From: Giardia muris
Taxonomy: Eukaryota; Fornicata; Diplomonadida; Hexamitidae
Direction: 5' to 3'
Assembly: GCA_006247105.1 (NCBI GenBank)
Contig: CM016925.1
Coordinates: 1,550,001-1,614,000 of the forward strand
DNA length: 64,000 bases
Positions 9,373 through 18,016 of this stretch are shown one piece after another (positions within the stretch are counted from its first letter, which is position 1; each line of letters begins with the position of its first letter). A program made the position numbers and the translations under genes. Below the pieces are notes generated by a model, which saw only the letters and a program-made list of their open reading frames with translations, made no database searches and was not told the DNA's origin.

Positions 9373-9816
9373 TTACGCATGCCCCTCCGCGAGTTCCAAT
9401 TGGTCCTGGGCGCGTGCGGCCTTGATGATGGCATTCCTCGAGGTCTCATAGACATGCCCGCCAATCACGATCTCGTCGAGGAGGTAATTGGCGTGTTGGG
9501 AATTGAAGATGAGGTCCAATTCGCTAGCATCCTCGAAGTACCCGTCGAGGCAGTCGGCGAAGGCGTGGAGCATCTCGTAGACGAGGAGCTCGTTCTCCTC
9601 GGCGTCGATCGCGAAGATGAACGTGAGGGCGGCATACCTGCGGTAAACCAGCCTCCCGTAGCGCCAGTCGATCACGCCCTCCGGCTCCGGGTCGGCGAGC
9701 GCGAGGGAGACTGCCTCGTCGACAGGCCCGAGGCGGCGGTCCTCGGCGAAATGGGCGTACCAACGGAGGAGGCGGAGGCTTTTCTGCTCGTTCGCGATGA
9801 CCACGAAATCAATCAT
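9373..9816 (-). CDS. Clathrin adaptor complex small (sigma) subunit
   Basis: 147 aa, full length for an AP sigma subunit. The longin-fold landmarks are clear: a hydrophobic N-terminal strand (MIDFVVIANEQKSLRLLRWY), the family signature VYRRYAALTFIFAID with ENELLVYEMLHAFADCLDGYF, and SELDLIFNSQHANYLLDEIVIGG. AP-1 versus AP-2 cannot be settled: ETSRNAIIKA resembles both. It acts in vesicle coat assembly and cargo selection at the TGN/peripheral vacuoles. The ATG lies only 2 bp from the ATG of the divergent methyltransferase gene. Confidence 0.92.
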   Translation of the reverse strand: MIDFVVIANEQKSLRLLRWYAHFAEDRRLGPVDEAVSLALADPEPEGVIDWRYGRLVYRRYAALTFIFAIDAEENELLVYEMLHAFADCLDGYFEDASELDLIFNSQHANYLLDEIVIGGHVYETSRNAIIKAARAQDQLELAEGHA

Positions 9817-9818
9817 TT

Positions 9819-11795
9819 ATGGCAGAGTCGCCCGTGGTACAGATCGAGATGGCCCGGGCCGAACACCTCGATCCGCAGCTTTTCGGAGTCTACGACGGGT
9901 ACCGCGATCTGATCATTGCTCGTCTACGAGGCGACGAGCTCTCTTCCTTCTCCTCCGAGGAACTTCGAGGGTTCAGAGCCAAAGGATTCCGCACAATCAC
10001 GATCATGGGCCAGGAGATCCCGCATGAGTACGGTCATCTCAGGGCTTGGGTCGTTAAAGGAACTGAACTCACGTTAGACGATCTTGTTGTACCCCTTACT
10101 CCTAAGTGCGCAAACTTGCTTCGGATCGACCCGGAAACTCCCTACTTGGCTCCTCTCCTGATCCTAGGAACAAATGGCCCATCAGATAAGCTTCTGAAGA
10201 AGCTTCTCCTTCGTTCTCCCATCATTGGAGTGTGTACGGACCTGATGTCATCAAACGGTTTTAAACTTCATCTCAATATCCCCAAGGTGACTCTAGAAGA
10301 GTCGGATACACCTTTGGCGACGCCTCCGGCGGTTAGTGGCGAGCAGTTTCTAGCCTTCACCAAAGCTCCGGATTATGTTGAATACTTTTCCCGCTGGGTG
10401 GTTGAACGTTGCCCAGCAGTGGTACAAGACAAGAGACGTGACAAGCAGGCAGAGGTCTTGAATCTACTTCGAACTTTAACGTTACAGAAGCGTCAGGGCA
10501 AGTTACGCCATCTTAAGCGTTCTTTTGACGACTATGTATTACAGGAGCTATACAAATGCCTCTGGGCCAAAGATAGGAGGCCGAATCCACAGAAGGGTAG
10601 CCCACCCAACAGTCAGTCCCGGTGTATGCGCCGTGTCGCAGAGATCGTTAGTGCGATAGAGGTTGGTGAAGGGAATCAACCGATCACAGATGGGGCATTG
10701 CATTCCGGCCATGCTGCCCTGACCTATAAGCCGGAACGGATCTTGGACATTGGCTGCTCCGACGGTTACATCCTTGAGGCTTTGGCCTCGGTCTATGAGG
10801 TTTCGGCGGAGAATGCCGTTGGGATGGACATCCGCCCTCCAGATACTGAAGGGATAACGTTTGTCGAGAAGAGTGCCATCGATGAGCACGCTTTTGAGCC
10901 GGAGTCCTTCGATTTGATCCTGATACTCATGACTCTACACCACATTCCTCGTTGGAAGACCGTCCTACGGAACGCGGCAAAATGGCTTCGCAAGGGTGGG
11001 AGGATTTTCGTGCGTGAACATGACGCCGCCACTAATCTTGATCGTGTCCTTCTAGACCTACACGATAACGCCTTCAATGGCTGCGTCTGGGAGCGTCCGG
11101 AGCTGTCGTGGGAGAACTTCGTGGGTGTTGCACGTAGTTATTTCTTCGGTTCCGGGACGCTCCTAGTCGCCGCGGATCAGTGTGGACTTAAGTGCTTGAC
11201 GGTCAAGCGACTAGGTGGGCAGTATCGCGAGTGGAAGGCACATGGGATGCTCTATACGGCCCTTTTTACGCATATGACTAACGAGGAGGATTTAGAGAAG
11301 GCGATGACGACAAAGCAGGACGTTCAAACTTGTCTTGAAGGTTTCATTAACGCTTTCAATGTCCTGACCAATAAGAGGTTTCTTGAGGGTCCAGTCTATT
11401 ATACCCCATTAGTAGTTACGCAAGGGTTCAAAGGATTAACAGAGGCGATGCATCGAGTCCTTCCAAGCTTTGTCCAGACGGATTCGTTGAAGGAGACCAG
11501 TCTCGTCATCATTGAGGCGACGGATGAGCTGTTGAAGCTTGAGGAATGGTTTGAGAAGGTCATCGAGGCGATGGTTCCACATGTGGCTCTTGTTCGTCGT
11601 CGTGTGGGTTGGAAGGAGGATCCAGCACGAGAGACGATCCTTCGTATAGAAAAGAAGCTTAAGCAAGGCGGGTACGAGTTTCTTAATCGTTCGAACCTTA
11701 AGACGGAGGCTTTGGCCTGTTCCTTTTTTCAGACCATATCAAAGGGGAATGAACAGGGTAATCCGGAGTTACTTAAGCGAGCAGTAAAGAATTAG
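9819..11795 (+). CDS. Class I SAM-dependent methyltransferase with long N-terminal extension
   Basis: 658 aa. The methyltransferase core sits mid-protein: motif I ILDIGCSDGY at 308-317, an acidic residue closing strand 2 (GMDIRPP), and motif IV/post-I region SFDLILILMTLHHIPRW followed by LRKGGRIFVREHD. The first 300 residues and last 200 residues match no domain I know. The LHHIP and REHD motifs are typical of small-molecule, RNA-cap or lipid methyltransferases, so the substrate is unknown. The start codon is separated from the oppositely oriented AP sigma start by just two bases (CATTTATG). A 130-bp spacer with no obvious element follows before the next gene. Confidence 0.75.
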   Translation: MAESPVVQIEMARAEHLDPQLFGVYDGYRDLIIARLRGDELSSFSSEELRGFRAKGFRTITIMGQEIPHEYGHLRAWVVKGTELTLDDLVVPLTPKCANLLRIDPETPYLAPLLILGTNGPSDKLLKKLLLRSPIIGVCTDLMSSNGFKLHLNIPKVTLEESDTPLATPPAVSGEQFLAFTKAPDYVEYFSRWVVERCPAVVQDKRRDKQAEVLNLLRTLTLQKRQGKLRHLKRSFDDYVLQELYKCLWAKDRRPNPQKGSPPNSQSRCMRRVAEIVSAIEVGEGNQPITDGALHSGHAALTYKPERILDIGCSDGYILEALASVYEVSAENAVGMDIRPPDTEGITFVEKSAIDEHAFEPESFDLILILMTLHHIPRWKTVLRNAAKWLRKGGRIFVREHDAATNLDRVLLDLHDNAFNGCVWERPELSWENFVGVARSYFFGSGTLLVAADQCGLKCLTVKRLGGQYREWKAHGMLYTALFTHMTNEEDLEKAMTTKQDVQTCLEGFINAFNVLTNKRFLEGPVYYTPLVVTQGFKGLTEAMHRVLPSFVQTDSLKETSLVIIEATDELLKLEEWFEKVIEAMVPHVALVRRRVGWKEDPARETILRIEKKLKQGGYEFLNRSNLKTEALACSFFQTISKGNEQGNPELLKRAVKN

Positions 11796-11925
11796 GGGTA
11801 TCTCCTTCTTTCTCTCCTGTTTACAGTGGTTACTGGCTCTAAGTAGTGACAGAGGCTGAGATTGAGCTTATAACGATTAATTATCTGAAACAAGAGCATA
11901 TGTATGAAGGAAGAAAAAAGATAGC

Positions 11926-13023
11926 ATGCAATCACGAAATCTTGAGAACGAGTGTAACGTTGCGCCCTTAGAGACGTACATCCACATCCTTGCCGACATC
12001 TTCCTGACGGATAAGGAGTACGCTCTTTTCATGTTCGTGGTGATGACGACTGGCGATCTACAGACTCAAGGGGCACCGGATGCATATCACGCGTATAACT
12101 ATGAGAACCTTTTTTTGGAGCCGCATAAGAAGATTCAGAAGGAGAACTTGAACTCGGACCTGAACTTCAATAGTACTGAACTCTTTCAAATGGTTAGTCA
12201 TTTGATCGAAATCAAGTTTCTAACGCGTTTACGGCAACCGAATCAATTGGATCCAATGAGAATCACGGTCAATACTTCATTCTATTTCTCTCTCAAAGAG
12301 TTCTTACATGTGACGTACGTCGGTTTGAAGCAAGGGATTGAGGCCTTAGAACAGGAGCATAAGAAGTGTGAGCCACAAAAGAATGCTAAGTATGAATGCA
12401 ATACCTGTTCGAAGCCCTTTAGAACTGAGGATATCATCAGGTTCAATATCAGCCTCTCAGCCCCTTTGAATTGTCCAATTTGTCGTCATGGTTCATTGCA
12501 GAAGCTCAAACGGAACGATTCCGAACGGAACAAGTATCAGAAACAGGAGAAGATGTTAGCCGTCCTTAAGGAGATTAGTAAGCTGAGCAATCGATTGATA
12601 CAGAACTATAAGAATAACCCCAATAGTCTACACAACGAGCTGAAGAACATGCAACAGCAATATCGCGACCGCATTGCCAAAAGCATTCAAATGGGTTATG
12701 GGAACATCCATTGGACACGAAACCAAGGAAGATTAGTTGGTCAGAATGACAAGGACATTAGTGATAGTGATGAGAACGTGCAGGCCCTTTTACTGGTGGA
12801 AGGAGCAGGTGCTTTGGCACAACCGTATCGTCGTCGTCGCAAGAGACGTCATGGGATCATTAACTCCTCAATAGATGAGAAGTCAGTCTTCAAACATCGT
12901 CAGGGTTGCTTTTGGAGAAGTGAGAAGCTCGGTGGGATCTCATTGATTGGAGAATCGGCTCGTACCCCAGTTTGGTTTGCTGACGTCGTTAGACGTGCTA
13001 AGCTCATCCTTGATAAGAGATAA
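11926..13023 (+). CDS. TFIIE alpha-like transcription initiation factor (divergent)
   Basis: 365 aa. Residues about 14-125 are consistent with an extended winged helix ending in a strand-helix (TSFYFSLKEFLHVTYVGLKQ) that resembles the TFIIE-alpha YYFINYRTLVNVVKYKL segment. A charged helix and then a four-cysteine zinc ribbon follow: C158-x2-C161 (CNTC) and C183-x2-C186 (CPIC). A helical KLSNRLIQN region comes after. This winged helix-helix-Zn ribbon order is that of TFIIE alpha (Tfa1). The C-terminal 100 residues, with a basic RRRRKRRH patch, are not alignable. Assignment by domain order rather than strong identity. Possible alternative: another winged-helix zinc-ribbon protein. Confidence 0.55.
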   Translation: MQSRNLENECNVAPLETYIHILADIFLTDKEYALFMFVVMTTGDLQTQGAPDAYHAYNYENLFLEPHKKIQKENLNSDLNFNSTELFQMVSHLIEIKFLTRLRQPNQLDPMRITVNTSFYFSLKEFLHVTYVGLKQGIEALEQEHKKCEPQKNAKYECNTCSKPFRTEDIIRFNISLSAPLNCPICRHGSLQKLKRNDSERNKYQKQEKMLAVLKEISKLSNRLIQNYKNNPNSLHNELKNMQQQYRDRIAKSIQMGYGNIHWTRNQGRLVGQNDKDISDSDENVQALLLVEGAGALAQPYRRRRKRRHGIINSSIDEKSVFKHRQGCFWRSEKLGGISLIGESARTPVWFADVVRRAKLILDKR

Positions 13024-13053
13024 ATCCTTGAGATAAGAGTAAGCCCCTTTTCT

Positions 13054-13317
13054 TCACCTCCTTTTCATCATCTTCTCCTCAAGATTGAAGAATTCTTCAT
13101 CAGTAAGTGGGATTAAACCCCTTTCCTCGCGTTCTTGGTTGACAATTTGTAACATGGTCAATCGTTCCCCTACATGCTGTCTTGATGTTATTGGATGCAC
13201 CTTTGGGCCATATACCCTCTTTAGGATCGAAAGCCATAAGAGCATAGCGCCAGCGATCAGAAGCCACACCCCATAGTTCACCCAAGTCGGATCCGTCGGA
13301 AATAGTAAAGACAGCAT
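13054..13317 (-). CDS. Small single-pass membrane protein (87 aa)
   Basis: ATG at 13317-13315 (the frame extends one codon upstream to TTG). One hydrophobic helix at residues about 14-32 (YGVWLLIAGAMLLWLSILKRV) with a basic flank suggests the C-terminus faces the cytoplasm. The remainder is a hydrophilic helix rich in Glu/Arg (NQEREERGLIPLTDEEFFNLEEKMMKRR). No family recognised. Its stop is 30 bp from that of the convergent TFIIE-like gene, and it sits 31 bp upstream of where the MORN gene ends. The consistent membrane topology and lack of a better reading on the other strand support it as a gene. Confidence 0.6.
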   Translation of the reverse strand: MLSLLFPTDPTWVNYGVWLLIAGAMLLWLSILKRVYGPKVHPITSRQHVGERLTMLQIVNQEREERGLIPLTDEEFFNLEEKMMKRR

Positions 13318-13348
13318 CAAAGCGAGCCGATTTTACTAAGCAAAGCCC

Positions 13349-14227
13349 TTAACGAGGCTGTGGTTCCATCGTCGCAGTGGGAAGCCCACTTGGTACCCAC
13401 TTAAGTTTCAACGTCCTTAATGGTTCTAGCTTTGGGCATTCAAGCTTGATCGTCTTACGCTTACGCTTCGGTGGTAAGAGATTCTGTAGGTTCCGATCGG
13501 CGCCAGGTGCTTCCCCTTCAGGAACCTCTTCTTCCCCTTCCTCCGGGACGGATTTCTCAGGATCATTGGGATCAACCTCCTCCTCCTCTCCTTCTTGTGG
13601 CTCATCCTCGCCTCCTTCCTCATCGCCTTGTCCATCCTCCTCTAGCTCGTCGGCTTCCTTTGGTGGTGGGTTGATCTCTATGTAGCACCCCTCTTGCTTC
13701 CAACCATTGATCGTCCACGATCCCTTCCCAAAGGGCTGGTTAAGACGAAAAGCCCCCTCGTAGCGTGAGCCGTCGCGTAGAATCATCTCTCCAAACGTGA
13801 TCCGACCGTACTCGAAGGTCCCACGAACCTTCACGTCGCACGACTTGTAGTAGTATTCGCCTTGGCCATGAGGAAGACCACCGTGGAACTCCCCGGAGTA
13901 ATAGTCAAGGTTCGGGTAGGTGATGCGGCCCGTCCCCTCACGCCGGTCGTTCACCCAGTTCCCCTCATAGACAGTTCCGTTCGTGTAGGTCATCGTCCCG
14001 AACCCGTTGCGGCGGCCGTTCTTGTACTCGCCCTTATACTTCACCCCGAGGTACGCCCAACGATACGTCCCATGGCCATGACGAAGCCCCTTCTCATAGT
14101 CTCCGACATAGACGTCCTTGTTGGGGAAGATGCAACGGCCTCGGCCATGGCGCTCTCCGAGCTCGTTCCGTGGGCCCGTGTAAGTTCCGATGTTCAGGAT
14201 CGGCTGCTCGGATTCATCGTCCGACAT
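13349..14227 (-). CDS. RSPH1: MORN-repeat protein, radial spoke head RSPH1-like
   Basis: About 292 aa. N-terminal MORN repeats (GERHGRGRCIFPNKDVYVGDY, LRHGHGTYRW, RRNGFGTMTYTNGTVYEGNW, RREGTGRITYPNLDYYSGEF, LPHGQGEYYY) are followed by a long Glu/Asp tail and a basic C-terminus. The segment IGTYTGPRNELGERHGRGR mirrors RSPH1 almost position by position (IGEYEGGRNEAGERHGRGR), and RSPH1 also has an acidic tail. I therefore favour the start at MSDDESEQ (14227). A longer frame adds ten residues from an ATG at 14257. Expected role: radial spoke head of motile axonemes. Divergent from the next gene. Confidence 0.85.
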   Translation of the reverse strand: MSDDESEQPILNIGTYTGPRNELGERHGRGRCIFPNKDVYVGDYEKGLRHGHGTYRWAYLGVKYKGEYKNGRRNGFGTMTYTNGTVYEGNWVNDRREGTGRITYPNLDYYSGEFHGGLPHGQGEYYYKSCDVKVRGTFEYGRITFGEMILRDGSRYEGAFRLNQPFGKGSWTINGWKQEGCYIEINPPPKEADELEEDGQGDEEGGEDEPQEGEEEEVDPNDPEKSVPEEGEEEVPEGEAPGADRNLQNLLPPKRKRKTIKLECPKLEPLRTLKLKWVPSGLPTATMEPQPR

Positions 14228-14327
14228 CCTAGATTTTTCTCTTTTCAGATTCCTCATCTACGAGGCAAGGGTGAAGGGCTAGTGCCCCGATAGGCGCGAT
14301 GACAGGCGTCTGAGATGAGACCTTAAA

Positions 14328-16520
14328 ATGTCCACCCGGATTTTGAAGAGGCGGGCACCAGTCCCTGCCACATCACAAGAGCCGCGCCCCGATAGTCGGC
14401 CACAGGCAACGAGAGCTGGCTCCAGGAGTGGCTCCGTAAAGCCACACGCGGTCTCGGCGCCTCCTGCACGCCCTAATAGTGCCGCTCAACTAGTTCGGAG
14501 ACAGCCCAAGAAGGAACCGCAACCGCGCCCGGATTTCGTTACAGACCTCTCAAGCGGGTATGTATCAAACCACAGTCGTACGGGCTTGAGAGCTCCACAA
14601 CGTACAGAAGTTTCACATCGAGGGTTGACGACCAAGGAGCGTGCGGCTCTCGCGTCACGTTCTCGCTCAGTGGTACGGCCAGGGACGCAAGGGAGGTCGG
14701 ATGTGGCCAAGGAACAGGCCACACGGTTATTCCACCACCCAACTGAGGCCATGAAGGCGAGATATAGAAACGTACAGGAGGATGTTGATCCAAGCTCCAC
14801 CTCGACTGCTCAGGGACGCTCTGTCTCTGTAGACCGGTCGATTTCCCTCCTCGACACGTCGACGGAGTCGTCATCCATGCGCATTCGTAGTACGAAGAAG
14901 CATGATTTGGTGTCTTCAAGAGTACGTGACCAGCAGATTGTCGTAGGGCATATTGCTGACCTTCTTAGCCGAGGCCTTGCGGAAAAGGACCCAAGCGTCT
15001 TCTCGGATGAATCCTTTTCTGGGTATAACCTGGAAAAGAAACTTAGGTCTTCGAATAGCCGTGAAGAACGAGCTAAGGTTCTACGCCGTCATGCAGGGGA
15101 GAAAATTGCCGATATCGCGCACCTACGCAATGACGCCTCCTCCGCGAAGGTATATGCGCCCCCGAATTTCTCCGCAACAGGCCAGTTGAACTTGGAACCT
15201 CCCGAGTCGGATGCAGCCAATAAGCATATAGAGAGCGCCCTCCAGTTGCTCCATAACCCACCCCAGCCACGCACTCTTGAAAGGAATGTCCACGCAGTAC
15301 CACAGATGGTGATGCATGGAACCCAATCCGATACCCAACCAATACACTGCGCCAGTTGTGGGAAGCGAATGGATATCTATGCAACTAGAGGGCAAACGGT
15401 TACGGTGTACTGCAGCGAGTGCCAGACCGCACATAAGAGGCGACAAGAAGAAGCTTCGAAAACCCGGTTGGAGGTACCTCGTGCCTCTCCAAAGCAAGAG
15501 AGGTATGATAGTCCATCAATAGAGGAAACGGTGCTCGTCATTCAAGCGCCACCAAGTCCGGAACCAGGCTTGACAACCTTGCAATGCAATCTGTTGAACG
15601 ACGAGCCTATACAGCCTCCAACATTGACAGTCAAGGGGGGAACGGATGCGGATGCCTCTCAGTTCTATGGCCTTGATGGTGCCTTCGATATCAAGCCGCA
15701 AAAGGTCATAACGAAGCAACCAAAACCCGCCGCAAAACCTTCTTCCGAAACGACCACTCAGGTCGTGAAGATGGAGAGTTCCGCCGTTCATGAGCCAACT
15801 CTCCTGAAGGTTGAACGTGTGGAAGCCGTTCGCGTTCGTAAGACCGATTCGATTGCTACAGCCATTCCACTTAGTGATGGAATGCAATGCCAAACATGGG
15901 CACCAATGGTACCTCAGCCACAGACTCCGGAGAGCACCATCACTCTACTAAAATGTGTAGAGAACGCTGGTGCACAGAAGTGTAAGCATCATTCAAAACA
16001 TACTCCATCTCTTCCACAGATCAATCCTGAGACTGCACACATGTTCATCGAACGTGTGAAGTGTCCATGTTGCGACGAGATCATAGAGACTCGCCTCGTG
16101 GATGAGCGGCAAACGAAGAAAAGAAAGAAGCATAGGCATGAGAAATCTAGCACGAGTACAGAGGCTCTTCTACTCCTTAAGCAGCAGGAGATGTTTCTCG
16201 AGTTGATGAGTAAGAACAATAATGTGCAGAGATCGTCTCCGGAACCTGGGCCGCCGCAGAACAAAGAACGCCTCGCAGCCTTAGAGAAACTTGATGACAA
16301 GCTAGCTCGGATTCAGCTCTCCTCAGGAGCGTTGACTCTTGGTGCCAATTGTGCAGTGGCTACAGAGGGGCGGCCAGCGGATTTCGAGATACGCGGAACC
16401 GTGCAAGCCCCCGACCTAACTCAGAAGCAACAACCCCCGCACCCTTATGGCGTGGAGGATGTCTTCGGGTTAGACCTTGCATTAGATATCCGTGGGGGAG
16501 ATGCGTACTTGGACTTCTGA
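14328..16520 (+). CDS. Basic low-complexity protein with two Cys-pair motifs (730 aa)
   Basis: The first 130 residues are Arg/Ser/Pro-rich and disordered. Two possible zinc sites are visible: CASCGKRMDI...VYCSEC around residues 343-367 (CxxC-x16-CxxC, zinc-ribbon spacing) and VKCPCCDEIIETR near residue 580, preceded by a Cys/His cluster (CKHHSKH). A Lys/Arg run (KKRKKHRHEK) follows the second site. No catalytic domain and no recognised family. The ATG is preceded by ccttaaa. The next gene starts only 6 bp after the stop. Possibly a cytoskeletal or nucleic-acid-associated scaffold, but this is not supported by any specific motif. Confidence 0.7.
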   Translation: MSTRILKRRAPVPATSQEPRPDSRPQATRAGSRSGSVKPHAVSAPPARPNSAAQLVRRQPKKEPQPRPDFVTDLSSGYVSNHSRTGLRAPQRTEVSHRGLTTKERAALASRSRSVVRPGTQGRSDVAKEQATRLFHHPTEAMKARYRNVQEDVDPSSTSTAQGRSVSVDRSISLLDTSTESSSMRIRSTKKHDLVSSRVRDQQIVVGHIADLLSRGLAEKDPSVFSDESFSGYNLEKKLRSSNSREERAKVLRRHAGEKIADIAHLRNDASSAKVYAPPNFSATGQLNLEPPESDAANKHIESALQLLHNPPQPRTLERNVHAVPQMVMHGTQSDTQPIHCASCGKRMDIYATRGQTVTVYCSECQTAHKRRQEEASKTRLEVPRASPKQERYDSPSIEETVLVIQAPPSPEPGLTTLQCNLLNDEPIQPPTLTVKGGTDADASQFYGLDGAFDIKPQKVITKQPKPAAKPSSETTTQVVKMESSAVHEPTLLKVERVEAVRVRKTDSIATAIPLSDGMQCQTWAPMVPQPQTPESTITLLKCVENAGAQKCKHHSKHTPSLPQINPETAHMFIERVKCPCCDEIIETRLVDERQTKKRKKHRHEKSSTSTEALLLLKQQEMFLELMSKNNNVQRSSPEPGPPQNKERLAALEKLDDKLARIQLSSGALTLGANCAVATEGRPADFEIRGTVQAPDLTQKQQPPHPYGVEDVFGLDLALDIRGGDAYLDF

Positions 16521-16526
16521 TCGTAA

Positions 16527-17225
16527 ATGCTACCAAACTCTCGCATTGATAGACCAAACACCAGCGAATGGCAGGATATCTTCGACAAGAAGGCATTAGG
16601 AGTAACCCAAGGAGAACTATATGACCGTAGGCTTGAACTTGAAGCTCAGCAAGAAGAAGCTGCTCGGATCGATCAGCGACGCCAAGACCTCAAGAACCGT
16701 ATCCAGGATGAGTCTGAGAGCTCTATTGAGATGTCGAGTGATGATGAGGAGTTTCTAGAGCACTACAAGTCAAAGCTTCTAGCACGACATGCAGCGAATA
16801 TCAATCTTCATGCGCGTGGATTTCTCCACGAGATTGGTGCTCAACAATACAAGGAGGCCGTGGAAAAGGGTGAGTGTGTAATTCTACTTCACTCGGAAGG
16901 GGTTCGAGAGAGCTGTCGTACCAAGATGCTTCTATCTCAGCTGGCGCAGACGTATCAACGAGGGAGCACCCGCTTCTATTGTATCAAGGCGACAGATGCC
17001 TCGCCTGGCTATCCGGATGCAATGTGTCCGACGTTATTGGTGTATCATGAGGGAACTCCTACGACCACTCTTGTTGGAGCCGCACAATGTGGTGGGATGA
17101 ACGTTACCGTCACGGATCTACGAGGAATACTATCTTCCCATACATCCATTGAGGCTCCAGAAGAGCAAGAACGGGTTAGTGCATCTATCGATGTGATCAG
17201 AGCAAAGATGCGTGCTGATAAGTGA
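16527..17225 (+). CDS. Phosducin-like protein (PDCL3/PhLP2 type)
   Basis: 232 aa. An N-terminal helical region (TSEWQDIFDKKALG, then EEAARIDQRRQDLKNR) leads to the hallmark DEEFLEHYKSKLLA. A thioredoxin-fold domain at about 90-205 follows, with CVILLHSEGV, CIKATDASPGYPDAMCPTLLVYHEG and GGMNVTVTDLRGIL, matching PDCL2/PDCL3 (YPDKNLPTIFVYLEG, GGMNLT). These cytosolic proteins assist the CCT chaperonin in folding tubulin and actin. No CxxC redox site is expected or present. The TGA stop abuts the convergent gene's stop in a TGATCA palindrome. Confidence 0.88.
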   Translation: MLPNSRIDRPNTSEWQDIFDKKALGVTQGELYDRRLELEAQQEEAARIDQRRQDLKNRIQDESESSIEMSSDDEEFLEHYKSKLLARHAANINLHARGFLHEIGAQQYKEAVEKGECVILLHSEGVRESCRTKMLLSQLAQTYQRGSTRFYCIKATDASPGYPDAMCPTLLVYHEGTPTTTLVGAAQCGGMNVTVTDLRGILSSHTSIEAPEEQERVSASIDVIRAKMRADK

Positions 17226-17972
17226 TCAGATGAGTTCCATACATACTTCTTCATCAAGATCATCAATGGCCTCGACGAGGATACGGTGTGTGAGGTTCAC
17301 GACGTGTTCTGGGGCGACGATCATCTCTCGGATTAATGATTGCATTCGAGGCAACTCTAACTTGCTCACCATCGTTGGGTCTAAGAATTCAAGGACCTCT
17401 CTAGGGATGGAGGCGAATGGACGAAGAAGGGTGATGTGGGGACGTTTCTTTATCCCATGACCCTTATATGGGTGTTTTCGTTGATGCAGGACAAATGCCA
17501 CATCGGGGTCGATGGTATGAGAGGGATACTCGGCGGTGGGAAGTGCAGCAACAAGGCCTGGTCGCATATCACCAAGTATTGTCGAGTGAACGATGGACAT
17601 GGCGAGGGCCGTTGAGGAGCGGCAATCGATGAGAAGAGGGAGATTCTGTTCGGTCATGAGGGCGAAGGCCTTTCGAAGGCGAGGATAATATGAGTTGGAA
17701 GAGGTCCACTGGATTGGAAGTTGAACAATGATATCGCTAGGGTTCGAGACGTGATATGCTAGGATTGTCGTCAGTAATGAATGCATTACAGAAGTCTCCA
17801 ATGGGGAGGCGGGTAATAGGGCAAGAGAGATCCCCGGGATAAAGATTGAACATGCATCTAGAATACGAGTTATTCGGCGCACCGTATCATCCCACAAGCA
17901 GGCGCGACACCAGGTTAGTTGCCGATATGAAAGGAGACCATCCACCACCCTACAACGGGAGCATGCGGGCAT
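17226..17972 (-). CDS. CTU2/NCS2-like tRNA 2-thiolation protein (divergent)
   Basis: 248 aa from ATG 17972. It starts with a CxxC...CxxC zinc site (C4, C7, C22, C25; CSRC and CRAC), as in CTU2, which has CVKC and CRDC. A segment ending LLIDCRSSTALAMSIVHSTILGD resembles the CTU2 GDSCTRLAIKLMTNLALGRG region, and RPHITLLRPFASIPREVLEF resembles DVVVVRPMRDHTLKEVAFY. CTU2 partners CTU1 for s2U34 thiolation of tRNA in the cytosol. The protein is shorter than human CTU2, and the P-loop-like motif is degenerate, as in CTU2 generally. Upstream in-frame codons reach a TTG inside the neighbouring gene, but ATG is preferred. Assignment tentative. Confidence 0.5.
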   Translation of the reverse strand: MPACSRCRVVDGLLSYRQLTWCRACLWDDTVRRITRILDACSIFIPGISLALLPASPLETSVMHSLLTTILAYHVSNPSDIIVQLPIQWTSSNSYYPRLRKAFALMTEQNLPLLIDCRSSTALAMSIVHSTILGDMRPGLVAALPTAEYPSHTIDPDVAFVLHQRKHPYKGHGIKKRPHITLLRPFASIPREVLEFLDPTMVSKLELPRMQSLIREMIVAPEHVVNLTHRILVEAIDDLDEEVCMELI

Positions 17973-18016
17973 GTTCGGACGTGCTGGAAAGATAGTATTC
18001 GAGATTTCATTAATAA

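Noticed and set aside
9379..9912. 177-codon forward ORF opposite AP sigma
   Set aside because: Antisense shadow of a clearly conserved adaptor subunit; its sequence has no domain.
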